Assembly: GCF_003234795.2 (NCBI RefSeq) | Contig: NZ_CP126268.1 | Span: forward strand, 3,472,001-3,536,000 | Direction: 5' to 3' | DNA: 64,000 nt | From: Curtobacterium sp. MCLR17_032 | Lineage (GTDB): Bacteria; Actinomycetota; Actinomycetes; Actinomycetales; Microbacteriaceae | In this document: positions 1 to 8,912 of the stretch, piece by piece | How the letters are laid out: each line of letters begins with the position of its first letter | Position numbering within the stretch: the first letter of the stretch is position 1 | Program-made: the position numbers and the translations under genes | The notes under the pieces: generated by a model | Databases searched by the model: none | Seen by the model: the letters and a program-made list of their open reading frames with translations, nothing else | What the model was told of the DNA's origin: nothing

Positions 1-998
1 AGCAGCGTGGTGATGTCACCGGCGGCCTCGACCGCACGGCCGGACATCGCCAGGACGTTGTGCTGCACGAGCCGGTCCATGCCGGCGATGCCGATCGCGG
101 AGAGCAGCGCCCCGATGGTGGTCGGGATGAGGCAGACGAGCAGCGCGATGAGCACCGTGATGCTGACCGTCGAGCCGACGAGCCCGGCGATCGGCTGCAT
201 GGTGAGGCAGACGATCACGAAGACGATCGACAGCGACGCGAGCAGGATGTTCAGCGCGATCTCGTTCGGCGTCTTCTGGCGGGCGGCGCCCTCGACCAGG
301 CGGATCATCCGGTCGATGAAGGTCTCGCCAGGGGTCGAGGTGATGCGCACCACGATCCGGTCGGACAGCACCCGGGTACCGCCGGTCACGGCACTGCGGT
401 CGCCGCCGGACTCGCGGATCACCGGGGCGGACTCACCCGTGACGGCGGACTCGTCGACCGAGGCGATGCCGTCGACGACGTCTCCGTCACCGGGGACCAC
501 CTCGCCGGCGACGACGACCACCAGGTCGCCCTTCGCCAGGTCGACCGAGGCGACGTCCTCCGTGGCGGTGGACAGTGCGGCCGGGTCGGACGCAGAGTAG
601 CCGACGACGCGGCGGGCGCTGGTCGTCGAACGGGTCTTGCGGAGCGTCTCGGCCTGCGCCTTGCCGCGCCCCTCGGCGACGGACTCGGCCAGGTTCGCGA
701 AGACGACCGTCAGCCAGAGCCAGACGGCGATCGCGATGGTGAAGGAGGACGGGACGGGCGCGCCGGAGTCGGCCGCGCCTCCCGACCGGGTGAAGGGCTC
801 GACGACGGCGGTGACCGTCGTCAGGGCGGCCCCCACCTCGACGATGAACATCACCGGGTTCTTCCACATCAGCCGGGGGTCCAGCTTGCGGAACGCACCC
901 GGGAGGCCCGCCGCCAGTTGGCGGGGTCCGAAGGCCGACGAGCGTCGGCCCGGCTGCTCAGCGGTGTGCTGCTCCGTCTCGGGAGTCAGGGTGGTCAT
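1..998 (-). CDS. kdpB: Potassium-transporting ATPase subunit B, 5' part (cut by window edge)
   Basis: Catalytic P-type ATPase subunit of the Kdp high-affinity K+ pump, which drives K+ uptake through KdpA in the cytoplasmic membrane. The start ATG (read as [10 protein letters not shown]) overlaps the kdpA stop as ATGA, so the two are translationally coupled. About 332 codons are visible; the reading at the edge, VEAAGDITTL, is the stretch that in KdpB comes immediately before the DKTGT phosphorylation site. The catalytic Asp, the nucleotide-binding domain and the expected kdpC therefore lie outside the window. Identity is firm from sequence and order. Confidence 0.97.
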   Translation of the reverse strand, partial: MTTLTPETEQHTAEQPGRRSSAFGPRQLAAGLPGAFRKLDPRLMWKNPVMFIVEVGAALTTVTAVVEPFTRSGGAADSGAPVPSSFTIAIAVWLWLTVVFANLAESVAEGRGKAQAETLRKTRSTTSARRVVGYSASDPAALSTATEDVASVDLAKGDLVVVVAGEVVPGDGDVVDGIASVDESAVTGESAPVIRESGGDRSAVTGGTRVLSDRIVVRITSTPGETFIDRMIRLVEGAARQKTPNEIALNILLASLSIVFVIVCLTMQPIAGLVGSTVSITVLIALLVCLIPTTIGALLSAIGIAGMDRLVQHNVLAMSGRAVEAAGDITTL

Positions 999-2680
999 CA
1001 GGACAGTCCTTCTGCGAGCGGGCCCAGTGCGAGCACCGGGAAGTACGTGAGTGCGGTGACGATGACGGCGACGCCGCCCAGGAGCACGATGAACAGCGGC
1101 CGGTGCGTGGGCAGCGTGCCGACGGTCGCCGGCACCTTGTCCTGCTTGGCCAGCGACCCGGCGAGCGCCAGGACGAACACCATCGGCACGAAGCGGCCGA
1201 GCAGCATCGCGACGCCGAGCGCGGAGTTCATCCACGTCGTGTTCGCGGTCAGACCGCCGAACGCCGAGCCGTTGTTGTTGCCGGCGCTGGTGAACGCGTA
1301 GAGCAGTTCGGACAGGCCGTGGTTGCCCGGGTTGAAGAGCGACGTGCCGAGCACCTGCTCCCGGACGCCGGGGATCAGGAGCGACAGGGCCGTGCCGGTG
1401 AGCACCACGGTCGGGGTGACCAGGATGTACAGCGCGGCGTAGGTCATCTCCTTGGCGCGGATCTTCTTGCCGAGGTACTCCGGCGTGCGGCCGACGAGCA
1501 GCCCACCGATGAAGACCGTGATGACGGCGAGCACGAGCATGCCGTACAGGCCGGACCCGACACCGCCGGGGGTGACCTCGCCGAGCATCATGTTGATCAG
1601 CGCCATCATGCCGCCGAGCGGGGTGAAGCTGTCGTGCATGGCGTTGACGGCACCGGTGGACGTCGAGGTCGTCGCGGTGGCGAAGAGCGTCGAGCCGAGG
1701 ATGCCGAAGCGGACCTCCTTGCCCTCCATCGCGGCTCCGGCGGCGTGCGTCGCGGATCCGCCACCGGCGAGTTCGGCGATCGACATCGCGGCCAGGGACA
1801 CCAGGAAGATGCCGCTCATCACGGAGACGATCGCGGTGCCCTGACGGGTGTCGCCGACCATCTTGCCGAAGGTGCGGGGCAGCGAGAACGGGATGACGAG
1901 CATGAGGAAGACCTCGAAGAGACTCGTCCAGGCCTGCGGGTTCTCGAACGGGTGGGCGGAGTTGGCGTTGAAGTACCCGCCGCCGTTCGTCCCGAGCTCC
2001 TTGATGGCCTCCTGCGAGGCGACGAAGCCGTGCGGGATGTGCTGCGTGCCACCGGCCAGTGTGCTGACGTCGGTGCCGGCGCCCCACGACTGGATGATGC
2101 CGCCCGCGACGAGCACGAGTGCGGAGACGAACGCCAGCGGCAGGAGCAGACGCCCGGTGCCGCGGACCACGTCGACCCACACGTTGCCGAGCGTGCCGGA
2201 CTTCCGACGGGCGAACCCGCGGACCAGGGCGACGGCGACGGCGAGACCGACGGCAGCGGACAGGAAGTTCTGCACCGCCAGGCCGGCCATCTGCACGGTG
2301 TACCCGACGGTGGCCTCGGGCGAGTACGACTGCCAGTTCGTGTTCGCGACGAACGACGCCGCGGTGTTGAACGCGAGCGCGGGGCCGACGGCGGGCAGGC
2401 CGAGGTCACCCGGCAGCACCACCTGGATGCGCTGGAGCAGGTAGACGAGCAGCAGTCCGGCGACGCTGAAGAGCAGCACGCCGCGGAGGTACGCGGCCCA
2501 CGACTGCTCGGCGTCGGGGTCGACACCGATCAGGCGGTAGACCCCACGCTCGATGCGACCGTGGTGGGTGCTCGTGAAGACGCGGGCCATCCAGTCGCCG
2601 AGCGGCCGGTGGGCCACGACGAGGAGCAGCACGAGGAGGGCGACCTGGGCGATGCCGGCCCAGGTCTGCGCGGCGCCCAT
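998..2680 (-). CDS. kdpA: Potassium-transporting ATPase subunit A
   Basis: K+-translocating channel-like subunit of the KdpFABC complex. At 560 aa it is full length for the family and very hydrophobic, with repeated membrane segments and the pore-type stretches typical of KdpA, for example [18 protein letters not shown] near residue 230 and [14 protein letters not shown] near 465. The start ATG shares one base with the kdpF stop (TGATG) and its stop overlaps the kdpB start, giving the order micro-ORF, kdpF, kdpA, kdpB. No kdpDE sensor-regulator pair is visible in this window. Confidence 0.98.
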   Translation of the reverse strand: MGAAQTWAGIAQVALLVLLLVVAHRPLGDWMARVFTSTHHGRIERGVYRLIGVDPDAEQSWAAYLRGVLLFSVAGLLLVYLLQRIQVVLPGDLGLPAVGPALAFNTAASFVANTNWQSYSPEATVGYTVQMAGLAVQNFLSAAVGLAVAVALVRGFARRKSGTLGNVWVDVVRGTGRLLLPLAFVSALVLVAGGIIQSWGAGTDVSTLAGGTQHIPHGFVASQEAIKELGTNGGGYFNANSAHPFENPQAWTSLFEVFLMLVIPFSLPRTFGKMVGDTRQGTAIVSVMSGIFLVSLAAMSIAELAGGGSATHAAGAAMEGKEVRFGILGSTLFATATTSTSTGAVNAMHDSFTPLGGMMALINMMLGEVTPGGVGSGLYGMLVLAVITVFIGGLLVGRTPEYLGKKIRAKEMTYAALYILVTPTVVLTGTALSLLIPGVREQVLGTSLFNPGNHGLSELLYAFTSAGNNNGSAFGGLTANTTWMNSALGVAMLLGRFVPMVFVLALAGSLAKQDKVPATVGTLPTHRPLFIVLLGGVAVIVTALTYFPVLALGPLAEGLS

Positions 2681-2769
2681 CAGAACTTCTCGGGGCGGAC
2701 GAGCGCCCAGACGAGGTACACGACAGCGGCGAGGCCGAGGACGGCGGCGGCGATGGTGATGGCGATCAC
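2680..2769 (-). CDS. kdpF: KdpF small subunit of the Kdp pump
   Basis: A 29-residue single-span membrane peptide read as [20 protein letters not shown] followed by WALVRPEKF, matching the KdpF pattern of one hydrophobic helix and a C-terminal arginine-proline-glutamate motif. It stabilises the KdpABC complex in characterised systems. The GTG start overlaps the stop of the upstream micro-ORF (GTGA) and its TGA overlaps the kdpA ATG. A longer in-frame extension exists upstream but is arginine-rich, does not resemble KdpF, and would overrun the micro-ORF, so it was rejected. Confidence 0.92.
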   Translation of the reverse strand: MIAITIAAAVLGLAAVVYLVWALVRPEKF

Positions 2770-2849
2770 AGCCGCTCCACCCCCTTGGCGATCAGTGCCA
2801 CCACGCCGAACACGGCGAGGACACCGGCGACGACGAAGACGTCGAACAC
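2766..2849 (-). CDS. 27-residue membrane micro-ORF leading the kdp operon
   Basis: Predicted peptide starts [20 protein letters not shown] and ends AKGVERL (start read as Met). It has one hydrophobic segment, a positively charged end, a GTG start six bases after a good AGGAG (2856-2860), and a stop that overlaps the kdpF GTG as GTGA. This coupling to a known micro-protein argues that it is translated. A comparable tiny ORF before kdpF is, to my recollection, common in other bacteria but usually left unannotated. Function unknown: it could be a further Kdp accessory peptide or a translational lead-in for kdpF. Confidence 0.7.
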   Translation of the reverse strand: MFDVFVVAGVLAVFGVVALIAKGVERL

Positions 2850-3002
2850 GTGGGACTCCTGGAGATCGAGGTGCCCGCGGCAGCTGCCGTGGACCGCACC
2901 GGTTGTGGTGCAGTCCGATGGTGGCTCCGGTCGGGGTCGCGACCGACGGTCCTAACGGTTCCCTCACGGCCCCGTGGTTGACGCGTGCACCGCCCTAACG
3001 GC

Positions 3003-3980
3003 TCACTCCGGAGCGGCGGACCGGAGACGGTCGGCCACCTGCTGCACCGCGTCCCGCAGGGCATCGGGGCCGGTGACGACGAAGTCGGCGTCGAAGCCGG
3101 CGAACAGCGCCGCGAGGGCTGGCCACGACCACGAGCCGGCGGTGAGACGACAGCTGTGGTCGGGGAGGGCCTCCAGGACGGCGTCCTCGGTGAGGTACGG
3201 CGCGATCGTGCGCGCGTCCACCTGCAGCACGGCGGTACCGACGCACGGCCAGGCGGGCCCGTCGCCGGACGGCCCGGCGCCCCGGAAGCGGGCCGCGACG
3301 AACGCGGCCGGGTCGCCACCCGGGACGTCCCGTGGGACGAACGGGAGGCCCGTGGGCACCTTCGGCAGGATCCGGTCCACCCGGTAGGTGCGCCAGTCCC
3401 CCGCGTCGGTGTCCCAGGCGAGCAGGTACCAGCGGCCGTTCCGCGCGAGGAGTGCGTGTGGTTCGACACGGCGGGGTGGCCGGTCGTCCTCCACTCCCGG
3501 CGGCCAGGCGGGCGCGTACCCGAAGCGGAGGACCGTACGGGTGCGGACCGCCTCGCTCACGGCGACCAGCACGCCCGGGTCGACCACGACCGAACCCGGT
3601 GTGGTGACGACCTGGACGGCGTCGATGCGGTGGCGCAGCCGGGCCGGCATCACCTGCCGGACCGTCGTCAGGGCGCGGGTGGCCGCCTCGGCGATGTCCG
3701 CGCCGGACGCCGGGGCGACGGCGAGCGCGAGGGCGATCGCGACGGCCTGGTCGTCGTCGAAGAGCAGCGGCGGCAGGTCGGACCCGGCGGACAGCCGGTA
3801 GCCGCCGGCGGGTCCGCGCAGCGCGTCGACCCGGTAGCCGAGTTCGCGGAGGCGGTCGACGTCCCGCCGGACGGTGCGCGGGCTGACGTCGAGTCGCCCG
3901 GCCAGGTCGGGCCCGGACCACTCGCGGCGCACCTGCAGGAGGGACAGCAGCGCGAGCATGCGGGAGGACGGGGTGGGCAT
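3003..3980 (-). CDS. YafY-type transcriptional regulator, HTH plus WYL domain
   Basis: DNA-binding regulator of about 325 aa. Residues 1-60 form a DeoR/HTH_11-like winged helix (SGPDLAGRLDVSPRTVRRDV), followed by a WYL-type effector domain with HALLARNGRWYLLAWDTDAG and a C-terminal WCX-like segment. The start at MPTPSSRMLALL was preferred to an upstream ATG because helix-turn-helix homology begins there. It is divergent from the VOC protein gene with 98 bases between the starts, an arrangement often seen for WYL regulators and PhnB-like proteins, so it probably controls that gene and itself. The ligand is unknown. Confidence 0.9.
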   Translation of the reverse strand: MPTPSSRMLALLSLLQVRREWSGPDLAGRLDVSPRTVRRDVDRLRELGYRVDALRGPAGGYRLSAGSDLPPLLFDDDQAVAIALALAVAPASGADIAEAATRALTTVRQVMPARLRHRIDAVQVVTTPGSVVVDPGVLVAVSEAVRTRTVLRFGYAPAWPPGVEDDRPPRRVEPHALLARNGRWYLLAWDTDAGDWRTYRVDRILPKVPTGLPFVPRDVPGGDPAAFVAARFRGAGPSGDGPAWPCVGTAVLQVDARTIAPYLTEDAVLEALPDHSCRLTAGSWSWPALAALFAGFDADFVVTGPDALRDAVQQVADRLRSAAPE

Positions 3981-4078
3981 GCCCCGAGCATGCCAGGAGG
4001 AGCGGACACGATCTGACCGCATCTGCCGCGATGCTCCTCGTGACGAGGACGACCGGTCCTCGCAGACGAGGAGTCGAC

Positions 4079-4498
4079 ATGACCATCACCACCACGCCCC
4101 ACGTGAACTTCGACGGACAGGCCGCTGCGGCCCTGGCGTTCTGGGGCGAGGCCCTCGGCACCGAGCCGGTCCTCGTGACGTACGGGCAGAGCGGCGCCGT
4201 GGCGGACCCGGTCTGGGCGGACCGGGTCGTCTGGGGTCAGGTGTCCTCGGCGAGCGGCGTCCGCGTGATGGCGTTCGACGTGTGGCCCGGACAGCCCTAC
4301 GACCAGGGCACGAACAGTGCGTACGTCTACCTGTCCGGAACGGACGAGGACGAGATCCGCGCGGTGTGGGCCGGCCTGCAGGAGGGCGCCGAGGTGCGGC
4401 AGCCGCTCGGAGCCTCGGCATGGTCGCCGCTCGCCGGGCAGCTCCGCGACCGGTTCGGCGTCGTCTGGGCCCTCGACGTGCCGGCGCAGCAGGGCTGA
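4079..4498 (+). CDS. VOC family protein, PhnB-like
   Basis: A 139-residue vicinal-oxygen-chelate superfamily protein of the PhnB/3-demethylubiquinone-methyltransferase-like group: it begins with PHVNFDGQAAAALAFWGEAL, typical of the first beta-alpha unit, and ends with DRFGVVWALDVP. These proteins are small cytosolic dimers; many members have no known reaction, and metal ligands are not obvious here. The ATG follows GAGGAG at good spacing. It is transcribed away from the WYL regulator and followed by a strong hairpin, so it is likely monocistronic. Confidence 0.85.
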   Translation: MTITTTPHVNFDGQAAAALAFWGEALGTEPVLVTYGQSGAVADPVWADRVVWGQVSSASGVRVMAFDVWPGQPYDQGTNSAYVYLSGTDEDEIRAVWAGLQEGAEVRQPLGASAWSPLAGQLRDRFGVVWALDVPAQQG

Positions 4499-4524
4499 CC
4501 GAGCCCGAGCCGGACAGCGGGGCG

Positions 4525-4564
4525 GTACGGACCGTCGGCGGACGCACACGCCGACGGTCCGTAC
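4525..4564 (+). terminator. Strong hairpin after the VOC gene
   Basis: A perfect 16-bp stem, GTACGGACCGTCGGCG pairing with CGCCGACGGTCCGTAC, with an 8-base loop, starts 27 bases past the VOC stop and ends 10 bases before the next start. It lacks a clear U tract, as is common in high-GC actinomycetes. Confidence 0.75.
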
Positions 4565-4573
4565 GCTGACCGC

Positions 4574-5398
4574 ATGGGGACCACGATCACATCCGTGACC
4601 ATCGCCTTCGTCATCGCCGCCGTCGTCCCGGTGGTCGTGACGTCGGCCATCCGCCGGGGGGACCGGAAGCGGAAGCACCAGCGTGTGCTCGCCGGAGCAG
4701 CACCGGACGCACTGTTCACGGTGCGGCCGAGACGGTGGCAGCGGGTGATCCTGCGGACGGTCGGCATCCTCCTCGCGGTCGTCGGCGCGGTGCTCCTGCT
4801 CGCCGGGGTCACGTCGACCGACGAACCGGATGCGCTGCCCGTGGGGATCACGGGCGGGGTCGCCCTGCTCGCCGGTGTCGCGTTCGTCCTGCTCGCCAGC
4901 GCGCTGGCACGGACGCGGATCGACGCGCTGCCGGACCGGCTGATCGTACGGAAGGGCTTCCGGGCCGAACGCGAGGTGCACCACACCGCCATCGCGTCGA
5001 TCCGCCCCTGGACCGGCCCGTACGGGGGCATCCAGGCGCGGGACTCGAACAACGCCGTGCTGTTCGACACCGTGTCGATCGCGATCGGGTACCCCGACCT
5101 CGAGGCCTGGCTGGCCCAACGCGCGCCGTGGGCGTGGTTCGCCTACGCGGGTGCAGGCACCCCGGCTCCGAACTGGCCGGCAGCCAACGCGTCGGCACCG
5201 GGCTGGCCGGCACCGAATGCTCCGGCACAGAACGCTCCGGCACAGGGCGCTCCGTACCCGGCCGCTGCCACGCAGGGCTGGCCGGCACCGGGCGCTGCAC
5301 CGCAGGGCTGGCCCGCACAGCGTGGACCCGCCGAGCCGTGGCCCACGCCCGAGACGCCGGGGCCGAACGCGCAGGGCCCGGACGCGCCGAAGTACTGA
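4574..5398 (+). CDS. Membrane protein with PH-like domain and Pro/Ala/Trp-rich tail
   Basis: Unrecognised 274-aa protein. Residues 1-25 form an N-terminal membrane segment, followed by a basic stretch (RRGDRKRKHQR), two further hydrophobic segments around 60-115, then a cytosolic-looking region (LPDRLIVRKGFRAEREVHHT) that resembles the bacterial PH-type fold seen in many actinobacterial membrane proteins. The last 85 residues are low complexity with repeated GWPAP/NWPA units, probably a flexible tail. The ATG was chosen because it follows the upstream hairpin closely. No function can be assigned. Confidence 0.75.
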   Translation: MGTTITSVTIAFVIAAVVPVVVTSAIRRGDRKRKHQRVLAGAAPDALFTVRPRRWQRVILRTVGILLAVVGAVLLLAGVTSTDEPDALPVGITGGVALLAGVAFVLLASALARTRIDALPDRLIVRKGFRAEREVHHTAIASIRPWTGPYGGIQARDSNNAVLFDTVSIAIGYPDLEAWLAQRAPWAWFAYAGAGTPAPNWPAANASAPGWPAPNAPAQNAPAQGAPYPAAATQGWPAPGAAPQGWPAQRGPAEPWPTPETPGPNAQGPDAPKY

Positions 5399-5438
5399 CC
5401 GACGGTCCCGGGAGCGTCCGGACCGGCATGCTGGTGGC

Positions 5439-6338
5439 ATGGGGGACACGGGCGCCGCGGTGGGACCAGGACCGGAGCAGGAAGCCGCCCGGGCGCGGAA
5501 GCGCCGGAAGCGGCGCGACCTGCGCCGCGCGCTCCGGCTGCAGATGGACTGGCGCGGGCGGCCCGTCCCGCTGCTGGGGTGGTGGGTGGCGCTCGTCGCC
5601 GTCGCCTCCGGCCTGCTCTACGGCAGTGCAGCCGACCCCGGCGACCTCGATGTGGCCGGGCTCCCCGTCGCCCTGACCGGGATCGCTGGCGGTGTCGTCT
5701 GGGGCGCCCTGGTGGTGGCCGCCGCACCACCGCTCATCGGCGTCCCCGTCATCGTCGTGAGCTTCTTCGTCGCCGAGCTGACGTTCGGACCAGCTGTCCC
5801 CGGGGCCGTGTTCGCAGGGATCGTGGGCCTGGTCGCCGGGTGGATGGTCGGCATCCAGGTCCGCTGGCTCCTGGTCGGACGACGGCGTCAGTCCGCACCC
5901 CCGTGGCCACAGCAGCAGCTCGTCGACCGGAGCCGCCCCCGACGCCCGGCGCCGCTCACCCGGTCGGAACGGGCGTCCCTCGTACCGTCGGGTGTGGCCA
6001 GCGTCGGGCTGCTCGTCTTCTCCCTGCTGTTCTTCGTGCTGCCGGCGCCCAGCACGCTGCCCGCGTGGTTGCTGCTCGTCACGCTGGCTCTGGCATGGGC
6101 GGTGCCGACCGGGTGGTGGAACGGGATGGCGCAGAGCCGGTACGCGGTGGGCGGCGCGCCGGTCGCCGCCGCGCAGTGGGGCATCCTGTTCAACGCCTGG
6201 GGTGCGGCCGGTGTGCACGGGCAGCCCGTGTCCCTGACCGCGGGGATGGCGGGCGCGGGCCTCGGCTTCGTCGCACGTCGGCTGTACGAGGCCCGGGTCG
6301 GACGCCACCCCCGGCAGCGCCCTGGGTCGGCCGTCTGA
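5439..6338 (+). CDS. Hypothetical multi-span membrane protein
   Basis: A 299-aa protein with a basic cytosolic N-terminus (ARKRRKRRDLRRALRLQ) and two groups of hydrophobic segments, about residues 45-140 and 190-260, separated by a charged loop. It reads co-directionally 40 bases after the previous membrane protein gene and may share its transcript. No domain was recognised. The start used is the ATG giving MGDTGAAVGPG; an out-of-frame ATG lies 11 bases upstream. Confidence 0.75.
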   Translation: MGDTGAAVGPGPEQEAARARKRRKRRDLRRALRLQMDWRGRPVPLLGWWVALVAVASGLLYGSAADPGDLDVAGLPVALTGIAGGVVWGALVVAAAPPLIGVPVIVVSFFVAELTFGPAVPGAVFAGIVGLVAGWMVGIQVRWLLVGRRRQSAPPWPQQQLVDRSRPRRPAPLTRSERASLVPSGVASVGLLVFSLLFFVLPAPSTLPAWLLLVTLALAWAVPTGWWNGMAQSRYAVGGAPVAAAQWGILFNAWGAAGVHGQPVSLTAGMAGAGLGFVARRLYEARVGRHPRQRPGSAV

Positions 6339-6359
6339 CCGCGGACCGCAGCCCGCCGC

Positions 6360-7211
6360 TCAGGCCGTGGGCGCCCAGGTGCTGACGGTCACCGCCGCCG
6401 TCACCGACTCCGGCGCGAACACGGTGTCGGGTGCCACGTGGTGGTGACTCGGCCCCATGTGCACGACGTCGTGCACGTCCTCGGCCGTCAGCGCCATCGT
6501 CCACGTCAGGTCTTCGCTCGACCGCAGTGTGAACGCGGGGGTCAGGCTGTCGTGCAGACGCCGCTCCTTCTCCGGGTCGACGCTGATCGTCGCCGCCGCG
6601 AGCTCCGCCAGGTGCCCGGCCCGGGGCGTGACGACGACGAGCACACCCTCCGGGTGCAGCACCCGGGCGTACTCGTGCTGGTTGCGGGGTGCGAAGACGT
6701 CGAGCACGACGGCTGCGGCACGGTCGACGACCGGGAGGCGCTCGGTCACGTCCCCGACGACGGCCCCGACGCGCGCGTGGATGCGAGCCGCGCGGCGGAC
6801 GGCGACGGCCGACAGGTCCAGCGCGACCCCGAGCCTCCCGGCCGGACCGGCGGCGGTGTCGTCGCCGGCACCGTCGTCGCCGTCACCGTCGAGGGTGTGG
6901 GCGAGGTAGGTGCCGGGACCGGAGCCGACGTCGAGGACCACACCGGGCGCAGACGCCTCGCCGACCAAGCGGGTGAGCGCCCGCTCGACCGGGGCGTAGT
7001 GTCCACGGCCGAGGAAGCGCAGTCGCGCGTCGACCATCGCCGGGGTGTCCGCGGTGAGTGCCCGGCGCCTGGCCGGCAGCAGCGTCAGGTGGCCCTGCTT
7101 CGCCTCGTCGTACCGGTGCCCGTTCCCGCAGCCGGCCTGGCTCGGGGCGGTGCGGGCGAGCGGCTCGGCGCACACCGGGCACGCGAGCACGGGCAGCAGG
7201 TCGTCACGCAC
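6360..7211 (-). CDS. 23S rRNA (guanine-N1)-methyltransferase, RlmA/RrmA type
   Basis: A 283-aa SAM-dependent methyltransferase with an N-terminal zinc knuckle (CPVC, then CGNGHRYDEAKQGHL) followed by a Rossmann domain with motif I VVLDVGSGPGTYLA. This order matches RlmA(I)/(II), which methylate G745 or G748 of 23S rRNA; TlrB of this family gives resistance to tylosin-type macrolides. Which base is modified cannot be told here. The GTG start (VRDDLLPVLACPVC) was chosen because zinc-knuckle homology follows at once. It is convergent with the membrane protein gene and divergent from the maltokinase-cap gene. Confidence 0.88.
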   Translation of the reverse strand: MRDDLLPVLACPVCAEPLARTAPSQAGCGNGHRYDEAKQGHLTLLPARRRALTADTPAMVDARLRFLGRGHYAPVERALTRLVGEASAPGVVLDVGSGPGTYLAHTLDGDGDDGAGDDTAAGPAGRLGVALDLSAVAVRRAARIHARVGAVVGDVTERLPVVDRAAAVVLDVFAPRNQHEYARVLHPEGVLVVVTPRAGHLAELAAATISVDPEKERRLHDSLTPAFTLRSSEDLTWTMALTAEDVHDVVHMGPSHHHVAPDTVFAPESVTAAVTVSTWAPTA

Positions 7212-7247
7212 CGGTCCAGGGTACGGGCGTGCCGGTATGTTGCCGTC

Positions 7248-7862
7248 ATGGCCGTCATCCACGAAGCGACTCTCACCCCCGGCAAGCTCGACGCGATCAG
7301 CGCCTGGCTGCCCGGACAGCCGTGGAGCGCAGTCCCCGCCGGCACCACGGTCGAGCAGGTCGGGCGCTTCCGGTTCGACGACCCGGACGGTGAGGTCGGC
7401 GTGGAGACGTACCTCGTGCGCGCCGGCGACGGCCCCGTGCTGCACGTGCCGCTGACCTACCGCGGGGCGCCGCTCGCGGGTGCCGACGCGTTCCTCGTCA
7501 CCGAGATGGAGCACTCCGTCCTCGGCCACCGATGGGTCTACGACGCCGTCGGCGACCCGGTGTACGCCGACGTCCTGCGGCGGGCGATCGCCACCGGCGG
7601 CCACGAGGCGGAACTCGAGCGGGCCTCCGGGCCGGGCACCCTCGAGAAGGAGGGCCGGGCGTCCGGCGACGGCACCGAGCAGACGTCGCCGACGGTCACG
7701 ACGGCCGACGCCCGTACCGACGGCTCGGTCACCACCGTCACGACCGACCACGGGACGCTCGCCGTGCTGCGGGTGCTCGGGGGCGACGTCCCCGCCGGGG
7801 CGACCCTGACGGCAGGCTGGGGCGCCGACGGCTCGGCGGTCGTCGCGGTGCTGCTGCCGTAG
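7248..7862 (+). CDS. Maltokinase N-terminal cap-like protein (CG0192-related)
   Basis: A 204-aa cytosolic protein. Residues 1-110 match the stand-alone cap-like family of actinobacteria (VGVETYLVRAG, VPLTYRGAPL, TEMEHSVLGHRWVYDAVGDP). The C-terminal 80 residues are a separate beta-rich segment. In maltokinase this cap covers the kinase active site, but no kinase domain is present, so the function is unknown. The start ATG lies 36 bases from the divergent methyltransferase start. Confidence 0.85.
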   Translation: MAVIHEATLTPGKLDAISAWLPGQPWSAVPAGTTVEQVGRFRFDDPDGEVGVETYLVRAGDGPVLHVPLTYRGAPLAGADAFLVTEMEHSVLGHRWVYDAVGDPVYADVLRRAIATGGHEAELERASGPGTLEKEGRASGDGTEQTSPTVTTADARTDGSVTTVTTDHGTLAVLRVLGGDVPAGATLTAGWGADGSAVVAVLLP

Positions 7863-7880
7863 ACCGGCTGCGCTGGCCAA

Positions 7881-7914
7881 TCCACCCTGCGACAGCGGGG
7901 CAGTCCACCCTGCG
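7881..7914. repeat. Short direct repeat upstream of aldo/keto reductase
   Basis: TCCACCCTGCG occurs at 7881-7891 and again at 7904-7914, 23 bases apart, in the 109-base gap before the reductase gene. The spacing, close to two helical turns, fits an operator for a dimeric regulator, but no regulator is adjacent. Confidence 0.4.
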
Positions 7915-7971
7915 CTGGCGGGTACGGCCAGGGCCTGGCTCACCCGGGTGGCCGCTGGCAGGATCGGTCGG

Positions 7972-8910
7972 GTGAAGACACTGGAGTTGCCACAGACGGA
8001 CCTCACCGCATCCGACGTCGTCGTCGGCCTGATGCGGATCAACGACATGAGCGACGAGGACATCCGGTCGCTGTACGCCGCCTCGCGCGACGCCGGCGTG
8101 ACCATGTTCGACCACGCGGCCGTGTACGGCGGTTGGCACGGCTGCGAGGAGCGGTTCGGTGCGGCGGTCGCGCTGACCGCGGCGGAGCGCGCCGAGATCG
8201 TGCTGCAGACCAAGGTCGGCATCCGGCCGACGGACAACGGCGCGTACTTCGACTTCTCGTACGAGCACATCCTGTCCTCGGTCGAGGAGTCGCTCGCCGC
8301 CCTCCGCACCGACTACATCGACGTCCTGCTCCTGCACCGCCCCGACGCCCTGGTCGAGCCGGAAGAGGTCGCGAAGGCCTTCGACGAACTGCACGCGGCC
8401 GGCAAGGTGCACCACTTCGGTGTCTCGAACCACACCCCCGGGCAGGTCGAGCTGCTGAAGAAGTCCGTGCAGCAGCCGCTCGCGTTCAACCAGGTGCAGC
8501 TGAGCATCACGCACGCGAACGTCATCACGCAGGGCCTCGTGGCGAACATGGGCGGCCTCGACCAGGCGATCGACCGCGACAACGACATCCTGAACTACTC
8601 GCGGCTGAACGACGTGACGCTGCAGGCCTGGTCGCCGTTCCAGAAGGGCTTCTTCGACGGGGTCTTCCTGGGCGACCGCGAGCAGTACGCCGAGCTGAAC
8701 GACGTGCTCGAGGAACTGGCCGCGGCGCACGGCGTCACCCCGACCGGCATCGCCGTGGCGTGGATCACCCGGCACCCGGCGCACTTCCAGGTCGTCCTCG
8801 GCACGACGAACCCGCAGCGCGTCCGGGACTCGGCCGCCGGCTCCGACGTCGAGCTGTCCCGCGAGGAGTGGTACCGCGTCCTGACCGCCGCGGGGCACAC
8901 CGTCCCCTGA
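7972..8910 (+). CDS. Aldo/keto reductase, YdhF-like
   Basis: NADPH-dependent oxidoreductase of about 312 aa with the AKR catalytic set: Asp and Tyr in FDHAAVYGG, Lys in LQTKVGI, His in LLLHRPD, and a C-terminal cofactor-binding region VVLGTTNPQRV. Substrate unknown. The GTG start (VKTLELPQTDL) is eight residues inside a longer ATG form and has a closer AGGA; either start is possible. It is convergent with the toxin gene. Confidence 0.88.
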   Translation: MKTLELPQTDLTASDVVVGLMRINDMSDEDIRSLYAASRDAGVTMFDHAAVYGGWHGCEERFGAAVALTAAERAEIVLQTKVGIRPTDNGAYFDFSYEHILSSVEESLAALRTDYIDVLLLHRPDALVEPEEVAKAFDELHAAGKVHHFGVSNHTPGQVELLKKSVQQPLAFNQVQLSITHANVITQGLVANMGGLDQAIDRDNDILNYSRLNDVTLQAWSPFQKGFFDGVFLGDREQYAELNDVLEELAAAHGVTPTGIAVAWITRHPAHFQVVLGTTNPQRVRDSAAGSDVELSREEWYRVLTAAGHTVP

Positions 8911-8912
8911 GG

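Noticed and set aside
2680..2967. A 95-residue form of kdpF
   Set aside because: Only the last 29 residues look like KdpF; the added part is arginine-rich and would overlap the better-supported micro-ORF.
5150..5390. Repeated GGCTGGCCGGCACCG-like units as a possible CRISPR or VNTR
   Set aside because: They encode an in-frame Pro/Ala/Trp low-complexity tail, are irregular in length and have no spacers.
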